A stretch of 59,375 bases of DNA from Spirochaetia bacterium (GTDB lineage: Bacteria > Spirochaetota > Leptospiria > Leptospirales > Leptonemataceae). Shown piece after piece: positions 9,116 through 19,312 of this stretch. Made by a program: the position numbers and the translations under genes. Within the stretch, counting starts at the first letter, position 1; every line of letters begins with the position of its first letter. The notes under the pieces are model-generated. The model saw nothing but the letters and a program-made list of their open reading frames with translations. It was not told the DNA's origin and ran no database searches. Location: contig JAIOPQ010000023.1 of the NCBI GenBank assembly GCA_021413825.1, positions 1-59,375 of the forward strand, given 5' to 3'.

Positions 9116-11413
9116 CTAAAGCTCAAAACGACGTGATAGATACACACCATCTGAAAAGGGAAACTCCGGCTGCGGTATCATATTATCAGGTCTGCGTGGA
9201 ACCGCAAGCGCTCTGTCACCTTCAATTACCCTGGACCGATCTGTTATTAGAATTTCTATCTTACTGCCTGGAACAGACGTTAGTTGGAGTTCAATCCCAC
9301 GCGCATCCAGCCCGCTAAATACAATCGTGTGCCATTCGTCTAGATTCAGATACCCGCGCAAAAAGGAAAGCCCCTGCTTCCCCTCTGCCTGTGCAAAATC
9401 CAATGGCAGTTCCTGTCCGAGCATTCTGATACCTTTGAGATTCTCTGAATGTTTAATTGAAACGACCAGGCTTGTAGCTTTTCGCGGGGAAGTAATGTGC
9501 ACTGTTCTTTCCAGGACAGAACCCGCGGCGCGCTCTAGACTGATGCGCAATTCCGGGGCTTGCAATTTTGCTTTTGGAGCTACACCCAGCTGAAACATCT
9601 CACCACTCAAGCATCGTTTCAAAACTGGAAATGCGGGGATCCCTGCAACCTCCATGGCTTTGGAAAAGAACGGCGATGTAAAGGAATCTGAATTGGCTGC
9701 ACATCTAAACCAGAATGCACGCGCACTTTCTGCTTCAAATCCATACGCAAGACTGTTCAGCCTCGGACCCGCCTGGCGGGTAACTGCGACAGCTGCGATA
9801 GAAAGAACAATGCCTGATAGAAAAACAGAAAACACAAACGGCCCGGAATTGTCCAGGAACCAGTCAATTAGCCAGATAACAGAAAGTCCATAGAACACGA
9901 TCACAGAAGACGCAAGCATCCCTGAACGAGTGCTAAGTCCCTGGAAGATTCCAGAAATCAAATCCGTGCCAAGAAAAATCGCAGGCAAAACCAGGATCAG
10001 AGCTACAAGAAACCCAGGGGACCGTACGCCTTTTTGCCTGACCCAGAAAGACAATAATGCTGCAAGCAAAGGCCAGAGGAAAATAAATCCAGTCCCGGCA
10101 AAGGTAAACTCGGCCAAGCAAAGCAAGCCGCAGAGCAGGAGTATGCCTGCCCATTCAACGTTAATATGGCGGAACATGGCCCGGCCTGCGAACAGTACTG
10201 CAAATCCAATACACAGAAATAGCCGCTCATAGTACTGATGATTGTAGGGCTGCCCGAGTACAGAATCGCTCTGTTGCAGAATCTTTCTTAAAACAAACCA
10301 GCATATGAAACCGGCCAGGGCTGCAAAAACGATCCATGCAAGTCCTGCAAACAGCCCCCAGGCAAGCGACCTCACTCCACGGTGAAATTGAAAAAACAGA
10401 AACACTGCGAGAGCCAGGACCACTATTGCAAACATCCTCCCTGTCCACAGGCCATAGTGAACTGTACCTCCGGGCAGGGAAAAGAATGTCAGAGCGTCTT
10501 CTGCGGTCTCAGCATAGTCGTGCGAACTGTAATAGCTGGCCAGGCTTAGAATATTGCTTCCATGGTGCTGCAAGGTTCGTAGATCGAGATTGGCGGGTGA
10601 ATCGAGTCTTGTATGGTAATTTTGAACGTCCCCAATAAAAGCAAAGTCCAGGCCGCGGAATTTCCGGCGTTTGAAGACGCTGAAATCGGTATCGTTTGGT
10701 AGGAGATTGTAGACTGCAGCGCCAAGTGAATTTCCAAATGGATGCATTGCATTTTTCAGATAATTCCGCGTAAGGCCGGCGCTTCCAGGGCCCGTTTGAA
10801 ACAGAATGGATTCACCGGAAGAACCGCGCGCTTCAAAATCAAATACTGCGCGCACATTTGCTGTGGCCAAGGCATCGTTCACGAACGCCTGTGCTCCCAG
10901 TAGTCCGGCCTCCTCCCCGTCGGAGAAAAGAAAGACCAGTGTGTTGACCGGTTTCTTTTTCTCCAGAGTAAGGACGCGAATCACTTCCAGGAATGATGAA
11001 ACACTTGCTCCGTCATCGGAAGCGCCGGGGCCTGTGGCAACAGAATCGTAATGTCCAATGAAAAGGTAAGTGTCTGGTTTTTGTCCGGGGATTGTCGCTA
11101 TGATATTTTCAACGTTACCTGCAAAGTGAACCCTGGGAATAACGGTGCGCAGGGAAGCTGCGCGCATAACGCGCTGTTCAATGTCCATAGATCTCAATTG
11201 TTCCAGGATATAGTCGCGCACACGATGGTTTTCATCTGAACCCACTGGATGCGGTGCCCTGGCAATTTGTTCCAGGTGTTTGAGGGCACGGTTGGCTGAG
11301 AACTCCCCTGGAACATCTGAAACCCCGGGTCTTGGATCAAAACTGGCCTTTACAATAGCTGCGGCCGCCAGACTCAGAAATACAATGATTGCTACAATTG
11401 CTCTGTTTTGCAT
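9116..11413 (-). CDS. M28-family metallopeptidase with C-terminal multi-pass membrane domain
   Basis: The frame is open to 11485, but the Met at 11413 begins a proper signal anchor (MQNRAIVAIIVFLSLAAAAI) behind a G-rich ribosome site, giving about 765 residues. The M28 zinc peptidase domain (about residues 40-310) shows the ligands in FIGHYDSVATGPGASDDGAS, the catalytic Glu pair in FLFSDGEEAGLLG and the late His in NYHTRLDSPAN. Seven to nine hydrophobic helices follow (about 330-540), then a soluble C-terminal domain. This layout resembles the ER/vacuolar ERMP1/Fxna peptidases more than simple secreted aminopeptidases. The substrate is unknown. Confidence 0.88.
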   Translation of the reverse strand: MQNRAIVAIIVFLSLAAAAIVKASFDPRPGVSDVPGEFSANRALKHLEQIARAPHPVGSDENHRVRDYILEQLRSMDIEQRVMRAASLRTVIPRVHFAGNVENIIATIPGQKPDTYLFIGHYDSVATGPGASDDGASVSSFLEVIRVLTLEKKKPVNTLVFLFSDGEEAGLLGAQAFVNDALATANVRAVFDFEARGSSGESILFQTGPGSAGLTRNYLKNAMHPFGNSLGAAVYNLLPNDTDFSVFKRRKFRGLDFAFIGDVQNYHTRLDSPANLDLRTLQHHGSNILSLASYYSSHDYAETAEDALTFFSLPGGTVHYGLWTGRMFAIVVLALAVFLFFQFHRGVRSLAWGLFAGLAWIVFAALAGFICWFVLRKILQQSDSVLGQPYNHQYYERLFLCIGFAVLFAGRAMFRHINVEWAGILLLCGLLCLAEFTFAGTGFIFLWPLLAALLSFWVRQKGVRSPGFLVALILVLPAIFLGTDLISGIFQGLSTRSGMLASSVIVFYGLSVIWLIDWFLDNSGPFVFSVFLSGIVLSIAAVAVTRQAGPRLNSLAYGFEAESARAFWFRCAANSDSFTSPFFSKAMEVAGIPAFPVLKRCLSGEMFQLGVAPKAKLQAPELRISLERAAGSVLERTVHITSPRKATSLVVSIKHSENLKGIRMLGQELPLDFAQAEGKQGLSFLRGYLNLDEWHTIVFSGLDARGIELQLTSVPGSKIEILITDRSRVIEGDRALAVPRRPDNMIPQPEFPFSDGVYLSRRFEL

Positions 11414-11567
11414 ACAGCCCCCGGACCGCAGTAACTGTGCCCGCCCGCCGTGGCTTACAATGCATTTTTCTCGATTCAAACACAAATCCGAAGCCGTCGA
11501 ATATCATGCTTTCCGGGACGAAATTCTCTGGACCAGATCCAAAAGGTTGTAGCAAAATCTGAAGGCA

Positions 11568-13220
11568 ATGTTTCGACCCAAACTGTTCTCTTCTTTGCGC
11601 GACTATACGGTTGCAAAATTCATAAACGATGTCATTGCCGGTTTGATAGTCGGCATCGTAGCTTTGCCGCTGGCGATTGCATTTGGAATTGCATCGGGCG
11701 TTTCCCCTGAGCGTGGACTTTTCACGGCCATTGTTGCTGGATTCTTGATTTCACTCCTGGGAGGAAGTCGCGTTCAAATCGGCGGACCAACGGGAGCGTT
11801 CGTTGTTGTAGTTTTCGGAATCGTAGAGAAGCATGGAATTGAAGGCCTGGCCGTGGCTACGTTTCTGGCAGGCGTCCTACTTGTCATTATGGGACTGGCC
11901 AGGTTTGGATCACTCATTAAGTTCATCCCCCATCCACTTGTAGTCGGATTTACGAGCGGCATCGCTGTGATCATACTCGTGTCGCAGATCAAAGACTTTC
12001 TCGGATTGCAAATCGAAAAGATGCCCGGGGAGTTTCTTGAGAAGATTCAAATGCTTGCGGCAAATGTGCAAACACTCAATCCATCCGCATTAGCGATTAG
12101 CGTTGGCAGTCTATTGCTCATCATCGTGTGGCAAAGATTCGTAAAGCGCATTCCAGGTTCGCTGGTTGCATTAATCATTTCTACGCTTGCTGTTTACTTC
12201 TTTGATTTACCCGTGGAAACAATTGGCTCCCGTTTTGGAGAAATCCCTTCCACGCTGCCGGCACCCACTCTCCCGGCCTTCTCCCTTGCAACAATCCGCG
12301 ATCTTGCTCAACCCATTCTAATCATAACGATCCTGGCCGCAATCGAGTCGCTCTTAAGTGCTGTAGTCGCAGATGGAATGACGGGTGGAAAGCATCGATC
12401 TAACACAGAACTCATAGCCCAGGGAATTGCAAATATGGCTTCTCCAATCTTCGGTGGTATTCCCGCAACGGGAGCGTTGGCCCGCACCGCCACCAATATC
12501 AAGAACGGCGGGCGCACACCGGTTGCGGGAATGATTCACGCTTTGGTGTTGCTTGCTATTATGCTTTTCTTCGGGAAGCTTGCCAGGCTCATTCCACTCC
12601 CAACCCTCGCCGCTATTCTTGTAATGGTAGCATACAATATGAGTGAGTGGCGAACCTTCGTTTCGCTTTTAAAGAATCCTGTAAGCGACATTCTAGTCCT
12701 GCTCGTAACGTTCTTACTCACTGTGGTAGTGGACCTGACAGTTGCTATAGAAGTTGGGCTCGTCCTCGCAATGTTTCTGTTTATGCGACGGATGGCCCTT
12801 ATAACCAACATTGGCGTCTACACAAACGGTTTGGACGAAGAGGAAGAGGATGCTGATGATCCTCTCTCAATTTCAAGACGCGATGTTCCACCAGGGGTGG
12901 CAGTCTTCGAAATCAACGGCCCATTGTTCTTTGGTGCTGCCTACAAGTTTGAAGAGGCAATGACTACGATTGCAACACCACCACGCGTTTTAATCATCAG
13001 AATGCGCAACGTGCCTGCAATCGATGCTACCGGACTTAAAGTTATAGAAGAAGTTCACCGGTCGAGTAGCGAGAAAGGTACCACGCTGGTTATTTCTGGA
13101 GTCCATTCGCAGCCGTTATTCGCTATGGAAAAGGCTGGCTTAATTAAGATCCTGGGAGAAGAAAACATTTTTGGAAACATTGATGATGCACTAAACCGGG
13201 CGCGATCTATCTTGAGCTGA
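11568..13220 (+). CDS. SulP-family anion transporter with STAS domain
   Basis: This 550-residue SLC26/SulP transporter opens with [27 protein letters not shown], the family signature at TM1. About 12 to 14 membrane helices follow to residue 420. After an acidic linker (DEEEEDADD) there is a cytoplasmic STAS domain (about 440-545; [21 protein letters not shown]). Family members carry sulfate, bicarbonate or other anions; the substrate is not readable here. It is divergent from the M28 peptidase gene and stands alone. The ATG is preceded by GAAGG. Confidence 0.92.
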   Translation: MFRPKLFSSLRDYTVAKFINDVIAGLIVGIVALPLAIAFGIASGVSPERGLFTAIVAGFLISLLGGSRVQIGGPTGAFVVVVFGIVEKHGIEGLAVATFLAGVLLVIMGLARFGSLIKFIPHPLVVGFTSGIAVIILVSQIKDFLGLQIEKMPGEFLEKIQMLAANVQTLNPSALAISVGSLLLIIVWQRFVKRIPGSLVALIISTLAVYFFDLPVETIGSRFGEIPSTLPAPTLPAFSLATIRDLAQPILIITILAAIESLLSAVVADGMTGGKHRSNTELIAQGIANMASPIFGGIPATGALARTATNIKNGGRTPVAGMIHALVLLAIMLFFGKLARLIPLPTLAAILVMVAYNMSEWRTFVSLLKNPVSDILVLLVTFLLTVVVDLTVAIEVGLVLAMFLFMRRMALITNIGVYTNGLDEEEEDADDPLSISRRDVPPGVAVFEINGPLFFGAAYKFEEAMTTIATPPRVLIIRMRNVPAIDATGLKVIEEVHRSSSEKGTTLVISGVHSQPLFAMEKAGLIKILGEENIFGNIDDALNRARSILS

Positions 13221-13386
13221 ACTCTACACATATCATACGGAGGATTCCAGGGAAAATCAGTGTTCGCTCTGGGATGCTCGTATTTTCTTGTCCGCAACGC
13301 CAGCGACTAACTCACGGCAAGGTGCTCGGGAATTCTCTGCAGCCCTGGTTGCGTAAATTACTGCAGTCGATCCTGGCCCAGGACAC

Positions 13387-16300
13387 ATGATTGAGAAACT
13401 ACTCGGCTACGTTATTCGCGCAAAGCTATTGGTCTGGCTTATTCTAATTGGCCTTGTGGCGGGCGGCCTTTTCAGTCTGGCCGGATTACAGCGCGAGGCG
13501 TATCCCAGGGTTGCGTTTCATTCGGCCATGATCACAACTGTCTTTCCTGGCGCCGCACCCGCCGACGTTGAGCAACGAGTTACAATCCCCCTTGAAGAGG
13601 AAATCCGTGAGATAGAGGGGCTGAAACGAGTGAAATCGGTTTCGCGCCACTCCGTGTCCGAGATCAACGTTGAAGTAGATCTCAAGGAAGATGATCCTGA
13701 CAGGGTTCTGGATGAAGTCCGGCGCGCTCTAGATCGCGTGCGAGATCTTCCCAGGGAAGTAACGGAACGTCCCGTCTTCGCAGAACAGAAAACTGGAGCC
13801 TTCCCTGTCCTTGAAATCTCCCTCTACAGCGCGAACGCAACCGAACAGGAACTGGCGGACATTGCGGAATTTTACGAGACGGAACTGGAAAAAGTTAAGG
13901 GCGTCGCGCGAGTGGATATTTTTGGAGAGCGCGATCATGAATGGCACGTGCTTGTAGCACCTGAGAAGATGCGCAATCGCTCCATTAGTGCGCAGGATGT
14001 TGTACAAAGCCTCGCTGGGCGCAACGTCAGCATCCCGGGTGGAACTGTTGAATCGGAACTTGCCGTCAATATCAGAACAACCGGTGAGTTTAATTCCATC
14101 ATGGATCTAGCCCATATGCCGGTGCGCTCCAATGATATTGGAAACATAGTTCGACTCAAGGAGATTGCTCGCTTCAAGGAAACGTTTGAAGCACCCAAAC
14201 TCCTGGCGCGGACCAATGGTTTGCCCGCCATAAATCTCTTCATAGTCAAACGGGAGAGATCAGACATTGTAACGGTCACAGAAGATATTCAAGCGAAACT
14301 TCTGGAATTGCAGAAGATAAAACCTGTCCAGGTGTCCACCATCCTTGACGAAGCCAGGCAGACAAGGCGACGACTTGATGTAGTTACGTCAAACGCTGCA
14401 ATCGGATTTGTCATCGTTGTGGTAATGCTGCTTTTATTTCTGAATTTTCGCACGGCCCTCCTCACTTCGCTTTCATTACCGATTGTTTTTCTTACCACGC
14501 TAATCTTTTTTCCGCTCTACAATGTGACCTTCAACATGATCTCCATGATGGGTATTATCGTGGCACTCGGAATGCTGGTAGATAACAGCATTGTAATTGC
14601 TGAGAATGTTCACAGATACAGAACCCTGGGCATTGGTCCCATTGAGGCGGCTCAGAAGGGCACAGCAGAGCTTGTTATTCCGATCATTGGGAGCTTCCTT
14701 ACAACCGTGGCGGCTTTCATCCCCATGATGTTCATGTCGGGAACCATGGGAAAATTTATCTGGCAAATTCCTTTTCTTGTGATTGTCTCTCTAACCGCGA
14801 GTTTGCTCGAGTCTTTTTTTCTACTGCCATCCAGGCTTGCACGTTATGCGGAATCTGAAAAGGAACGCACCACAAAAATCCGCAAGATCCTGGACGATTC
14901 GTTTGAAAGAGTTTCCGAAGCTTTCGGACGCCTTGTAAAGGCGCTCGTGACGCGACCTTTTACTTCTTTTTCTATCCTTGCAGTGCTCGTAATGGTGTCG
15001 ATAGGCGCAATGGGCTTCATGCAATTTTCACTCTTCCCAAAGGAAGAGGTTGAGCAGGTCATAATCAAAACAGAATTTGACCCATCCACGCGAGTGACGC
15101 AGACGATTGAGAGAATGAGCAACATTGAGGCTTTGGTTCGCGCGCTACCAAAAACGGAGCTGATCAGTTACAGTATGAAGGCCGGTCTTCAGCAGGCCGG
15201 CTCGGGTGATCCGTTGACTCGAACAGGCGAAAACCTTGCTATGATCGATATCTTCCTTACACCTGAAGTGCAACGGAAAAGGAAGGCGGAAGAAATCGTC
15301 CGGGCGCTAGAGCCCAAAATTAGAGAAACTCCCGGACTCAGATCCGTTTCAGTTGAAGAAGTTGTGCCAGCCCCACCCATTGGAGCTGCGATCACGGTTG
15401 CAGCAGAGGGGCCCAATTACGAAGAGCTGCAAAAAATTTCCGAGGACATCCGCGCTTACCTCGCAACTGTTAAGGGAATTAAGAATATTACGGACGATTA
15501 CAAGACTGGCCGTGGCGAAATCATAGTGAAGCTCGATGAAGAGCGGGCTGCAATGGCGGGGATCAGCCATCAGATTGCAGCACTCGGTGTGCGCACAGCG
15601 TATGAAGGCACTGAAGCAACGGTGTTTCGTCAGGGGAAGAGACAAATTACGATTCGTGTGCTTAATGACGATCCGTACCGAACAACAGCCGAAGGCCTGA
15701 GGACAATCCAGATCCCGAATCGAGAAGGCCTGCACACAAGGCTTGGTGCTTTCTCTCGATTTGAGAAGGATGCAGGCCCTGAAAGCCTTTCCCATTTTGA
15801 TTTCGAACGAGCAATCACAATTACCGCGGATGTAGACGCAAAGGTGATTTCTTCCGGCGATGCCAACGATTTGATCTTCAAGAAGTTTGGAACTCTCTCC
15901 AAAGATAAACCGGGTTACTCATTGAAGCTGAGAGGAGAAGAACAGGAGACAAACGAGTCCATGGCGTCTCTCGCAAAAGCTGGTCTTGCTGCATTTTTTG
16001 GAATCTTTGCAATCATAGCACTGATCTTCAATAGCCCCGCGCGAGCCCTCATTATCATGGCGACAATCCCACTGGGATTGGTTGGAATTGTAATTGGTTT
16101 TTCAATCTCCGGCAAAGCTCTTTCATTTCTGGCGCTCATCGGTATCATTGGCCTTGCCGGAGTTCAGGTCAATGCCGGAATCATGCTTGTGGAGTTCATT
16201 GACAAAGCCAGGCAGGGGGGCCTCAGCCCCGTGGATGCTGTGGTTGAAGCAGCACGCACGCGCTTCAGACCAATCCTCCTGACTTCACTTACCACAATGG

Positions 16301-16479
16301 GAGGACTATTTCCAACTGCTTACAGCCTTGGAGGATCTGATCCGGTTTTAATTCCAATGACTCTGGCTCTGGCATGGGGTCTTGCATCTGGCACATTTGG
16401 CTCTTTGCTATTTATCCCTGTTGTGTTCGCATGCGGTTACAGAATCCGAGACGCACTCGCTAGACTTAGTCGACGATGA
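13387..16479 (+). CDS. RND-family efflux permease (AcrB-like)
   Basis: This 1030-residue protein has the RND layout: TM1 (LVWLILIGLVAGGLFSL), a large periplasmic loop, six helices, a second periplasmic loop and six more helices. It has PGAAPADVEQRVTIPLEEEI near the N-terminus and GMLVDNSIVIAENVHRYR in TM4, where the conserved proton-relay Asp is present. Neither a membrane-fusion protein nor a TolC-like gene is adjacent, so partners must be elsewhere. The substrate is unknown. The gene overlaps the convergent chemotaxis receptor by 14 bases at the 3' ends. Confidence 0.93.
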   Translation: MIEKLLGYVIRAKLLVWLILIGLVAGGLFSLAGLQREAYPRVAFHSAMITTVFPGAAPADVEQRVTIPLEEEIREIEGLKRVKSVSRHSVSEINVEVDLKEDDPDRVLDEVRRALDRVRDLPREVTERPVFAEQKTGAFPVLEISLYSANATEQELADIAEFYETELEKVKGVARVDIFGERDHEWHVLVAPEKMRNRSISAQDVVQSLAGRNVSIPGGTVESELAVNIRTTGEFNSIMDLAHMPVRSNDIGNIVRLKEIARFKETFEAPKLLARTNGLPAINLFIVKRERSDIVTVTEDIQAKLLELQKIKPVQVSTILDEARQTRRRLDVVTSNAAIGFVIVVVMLLLFLNFRTALLTSLSLPIVFLTTLIFFPLYNVTFNMISMMGIIVALGMLVDNSIVIAENVHRYRTLGIGPIEAAQKGTAELVIPIIGSFLTTVAAFIPMMFMSGTMGKFIWQIPFLVIVSLTASLLESFFLLPSRLARYAESEKERTTKIRKILDDSFERVSEAFGRLVKALVTRPFTSFSILAVLVMVSIGAMGFMQFSLFPKEEVEQVIIKTEFDPSTRVTQTIERMSNIEALVRALPKTELISYSMKAGLQQAGSGDPLTRTGENLAMIDIFLTPEVQRKRKAEEIVRALEPKIRETPGLRSVSVEEVVPAPPIGAAITVAAEGPNYEELQKISEDIRAYLATVKGIKNITDDYKTGRGEIIVKLDEERAAMAGISHQIAALGVRTAYEGTEATVFRQGKRQITIRVLNDDPYRTTAEGLRTIQIPNREGLHTRLGAFSRFEKDAGPESLSHFDFERAITITADVDAKVISSGDANDLIFKKFGTLSKDKPGYSLKLRGEEQETNESMASLAKAGLAAFFGIFAIIALIFNSPARALIIMATIPLGLVGIVIGFSISGKALSFLALIGIIGLAGVQVNAGIMLVEFIDKARQGGLSPVDAVVEAARTRFRPILLTSLTTMGGLFPTAYSLGGSDPVLIPMTLALAWGLASGTFGSLLFIPVVFACGYRIRDALARLSRR

Positions 16480-18541
16480 ACCGCTCCGCGGACTGGCGCA
16501 TTTCCCCTGCAAGCTGATTCAGGTCCCCGGCCAGAGCCGCTAGCTTCATTGCACCTTCCGTGTTATCCTGCGAGCCTACTGCAACTTCTGTAATGCTCAG
16601 CTCTACTTCGCGAGCGGCTCGCTGTTGCTCCTCGGCACCCGCATGCACTTCGAGGACAATCTGTTTGACTATCTCAATATTCTGCGTCATGCGCCCAACA
16701 ACTTCTGTATGGCGTTTTGTATCATCTGATATTGCATTTGCTTCGCGGTTCACCCGCGCTATCCCTTCTAGAATCGCGCGCATGTTTATTGAAACTCTAT
16801 TTACTTTCTCCGTACCGCCACGAATTGAATGCGCGGACGCTCCAATGATTGCCTGCACCTCTTTTGCTGACTTCTGCGTTAGATCTGCCAGCCGGGTGAT
16901 TTCCGAAGCGACGACAGCAAATCCTCTACCTGCCTCACCTGCCCGCGCAGCCTCGATGGCTGCATTCAAAGCGAGCAAGTTGGTGCGGTCCGAAATTTCT
17001 GTTATCACCCGAACAAATTCCTGGATCTTATCCGAAGCCGAAAGTATCTCATCCATGCTGGCCGTTACCTGGAGAACCTCACGTTCATTCCTTGCGGCCA
17101 TTTCCGAAGTATTCTTGAACGCACTGATAACAGATTCAAGCGAAGATGAAACACTCTGATTTGAATCGACTAGATTCCGAATATGCACATGCGTATCGGC
17201 TAAGCGACTTACGGCTCCTCCCACGGATTCAGACATTTTGCTCGCAGATGCGGAAAGCTCTTCTGCTGCCGCAGAAATTTCTTCAACAGCAGCACTCTGT
17301 TGCTCTGACGTGGCGCTGAACTGCTGCGACGTTTGTGCCAGATTAGCGGCTGATTGTACGACTCCAGTACTTGACTCCCGAATTGAACGGACAGAGCCTG
17401 CAAGTCCTTCTGTCATCCGGTTCAGTGAATGCAATATTTCACCGATTTCATCCTTATTTGTGACCCGAACACGATCATTCAGATTACCTGACGCTACAAC
17501 TTCTGCAAAGCCGCTTGCTGCCTGGATTGAAGCGCGAATCGAGCGCACCGTCCAGAAAGCAGATGCGAATACCAATCCCAGTAACAAGACAGAAACAATG
17601 CTCGTAATTGCCAGATCTCGGTATGCCGCAAGGATTCGAGTTTTAAAATGCGCTTCAAGTTGGCTCACGATTTCCGTGCTGAATTTGGATTGAGCCTCGA
17701 TGGTCTTTGTTCCAAGCGCAAAGATTCGCGACGCGGCCGCTTCTCCCTGCAATTCGGCCGCCAGGCCTTCCTGCGCTACAGATTGGAAATCGGTTCGCGC
17801 CGCTTCGTATTCCCGAAATAGCGGCAGAAGCGTCTTTCCTATCGACTCATCGCGCGTATTCACAATATCCATGCGCTGTTGGATCTTCTTCTCAATTTCG
17901 AGATTCTGATTCATAAGCGATTGAAAGACAAACCGATCCCTGGCTGTAGTCTTTCCTGTTAGAACTCCTGCGGATGCCATCGCCCGGCTCTTGCCTATGA
18001 GTTCTGAGGAATCGTTCATGAGCTCAAACGCTACTGTGATCAAATGAAAATCACGAGGGTCACGGTCGAGAATCAGGGTGGATTCATTGAGTGCAAAGCT
18101 GTCGAGGCCATCCAGTGTCTGTATTAAATTGGTAAAAATGCGAAACCCTTCTTCCGCCGAATTGAAATTGAGTTTACTCACCGCGTGAACAGATTCCCGC
18201 ACTTCCGGCCATTTAGCGCGTGTCTCCGGAAGAAGAGCCAGATCCGTTTCCAACTGATCAACGGTGGCCGTCGCGTCTCGCATCGTCTGGAGGTTTTCAG
18301 CACGTACATTCACGAAAGCCGTTTGATTGCTTACCAGGTACACGCGCGACGCACCACGCGCCATTGCACAACGCAAGGCCAGATTGCGCAGGGCCGAACC
18401 AACATGCAGGCCAGCAAGTTCCAGTTTGTTTGTACGAACCATCGCGAGTTTTTCGAAAATTAGGCGGGTTTGGGGAAGTGCGATTGCAAGCAGGAATAGA
18501 GTCACTAATAGATATAAGCGCGTAGCGATTTTTAGTTTCAT
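16466..18541 (-). CDS. Methyl-accepting chemotaxis protein
   Basis: This 691-residue receptor has an N-terminal membrane helix (LYLLVTLFLLAIALP), a periplasmic helical sensor region of about 270 residues, a second membrane helix near residue 315 (ITSIVSVLLLGLVFASAFW), a HAMP domain and a long cytoplasmic coiled coil. The hairpin tip (DRTNLLALNAAIEAARAGE) is conserved, so it should control CheA/CheW. No C-terminal CheR-tethering pentapeptide is seen (it ends SAERFIVD). The ligand is unknown. The 3' end overlaps the RND gene by 14 bases. Confidence 0.95.
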   Translation of the reverse strand: MKLKIATRLYLLVTLFLLAIALPQTRLIFEKLAMVRTNKLELAGLHVGSALRNLALRCAMARGASRVYLVSNQTAFVNVRAENLQTMRDATATVDQLETDLALLPETRAKWPEVRESVHAVSKLNFNSAEEGFRIFTNLIQTLDGLDSFALNESTLILDRDPRDFHLITVAFELMNDSSELIGKSRAMASAGVLTGKTTARDRFVFQSLMNQNLEIEKKIQQRMDIVNTRDESIGKTLLPLFREYEAARTDFQSVAQEGLAAELQGEAAASRIFALGTKTIEAQSKFSTEIVSQLEAHFKTRILAAYRDLAITSIVSVLLLGLVFASAFWTVRSIRASIQAASGFAEVVASGNLNDRVRVTNKDEIGEILHSLNRMTEGLAGSVRSIRESSTGVVQSAANLAQTSQQFSATSEQQSAAVEEISAAAEELSASASKMSESVGGAVSRLADTHVHIRNLVDSNQSVSSSLESVISAFKNTSEMAARNEREVLQVTASMDEILSASDKIQEFVRVITEISDRTNLLALNAAIEAARAGEAGRGFAVVASEITRLADLTQKSAKEVQAIIGASAHSIRGGTEKVNRVSINMRAILEGIARVNREANAISDDTKRHTEVVGRMTQNIEIVKQIVLEVHAGAEEQQRAAREVELSITEVAVGSQDNTEGAMKLAALAGDLNQLAGEMRQSAERFIVD

Positions 18542-18749
18542 CCAGGAACACCCCGCTGACTTGTCCGCATTTCAGAGGAAGGCTGCAGGAACTGGCAAAT
18601 CCAGTTCACGTGAATATCAGCGCAACCGAATCGGAAAAACAGGGCTGTAGTCTATTCGACTTTGGAATTGTGATCAAGCGTAAAATGCTCTGGCCGATCG
18701 TGTTTGATGGAAAATTGAAACGTTGTTTAGCCCCGTAGGATTTAAAATT

Positions 18750-19286
18750 TCAAGAAATGCGGAATCGTTCCAGAGGGTCCAGGATGTGCGTCATCTGCAC
18801 GCCGAAGAATTCATCAATTACTACGAGCTTTCCCCGACCAAACAGGCGATCGTTTACGTAAATATCAACTTCGTCACCCACGTTCTTGTCGAGCTCCACA
18901 ATGGACCCTTCGCCGAGCATCATAACGTCTTTGATGTTCATTTGCGTGCGGCCAAGCTCCACGGTAAAACGCAGGGCCACATCCATGAGCAATTCCATGT
19001 TGTCTTTTGCATCATGGGATTTGGCAATTGGACGAGCAGATCCGCCGCCCTGTGAAGGTCTCGGTGGGCCACCTACGGCGCCTGCGATAGCCATTAAGGC
19101 ATCATTGTCAAGACCAGGAGGTGCCGCTCCAGGTGTGTCGCTGCCGCCACCAGAAATCAGCGAATCAAGATTGAGATCATCCCCCCCGCCACCACCGGAT
19201 TTTGCTCCGCCGGACGCAGGGGTTTCGTCGCCCATGCTGAGCAGGGCATCTATTTCTTCCTGGGAAAGGCTACCGTCTTCCGCCAT
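18750..19286 (-). CDS. fliN: Flagellar motor switch protein FliN
   Basis: This 178-residue protein starts with LSQEEIDALL, the conserved N-terminal motif shared by FliM/FliN/FliY. A Gly/Ser/Pro-rich linker follows (about residues 20-95). The C-terminal SpoA domain (about 100-178; LMDVALRFTVELGRTQMNIKDVMMLGEGSIVELDKNVGDEVDIYVND in outline) is complete. FliN forms the lower C-ring that switches rotation. The gene is divergent from the 334-residue unknown gene, with only 26 bp between start codons. About 200 bp between it and the chemotaxis receptor hold nothing I can name. Confidence 0.93.
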   Translation of the reverse strand: MAEDGSLSQEEIDALLSMGDETPASGGAKSGGGGGDDLNLDSLISGGGSDTPGAAPPGLDNDALMAIAGAVGGPPRPSQGGGSARPIAKSHDAKDNMELLMDVALRFTVELGRTQMNIKDVMMLGEGSIVELDKNVGDEVDIYVNDRLFGRGKLVVIDEFFGVQMTHILDPLERFRIS

Positions 19287-19312
19287 AACCCCATTATCGA
19301 CAGGGTTTGTAG

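Noticed and set aside
16560-17159. Open frame of 199 residues on the plus strand
   Set aside because: It is antisense to the chemotaxis receptor signalling domain; the Ala/Ser-rich product is a by-product of the receptor's codon pattern.
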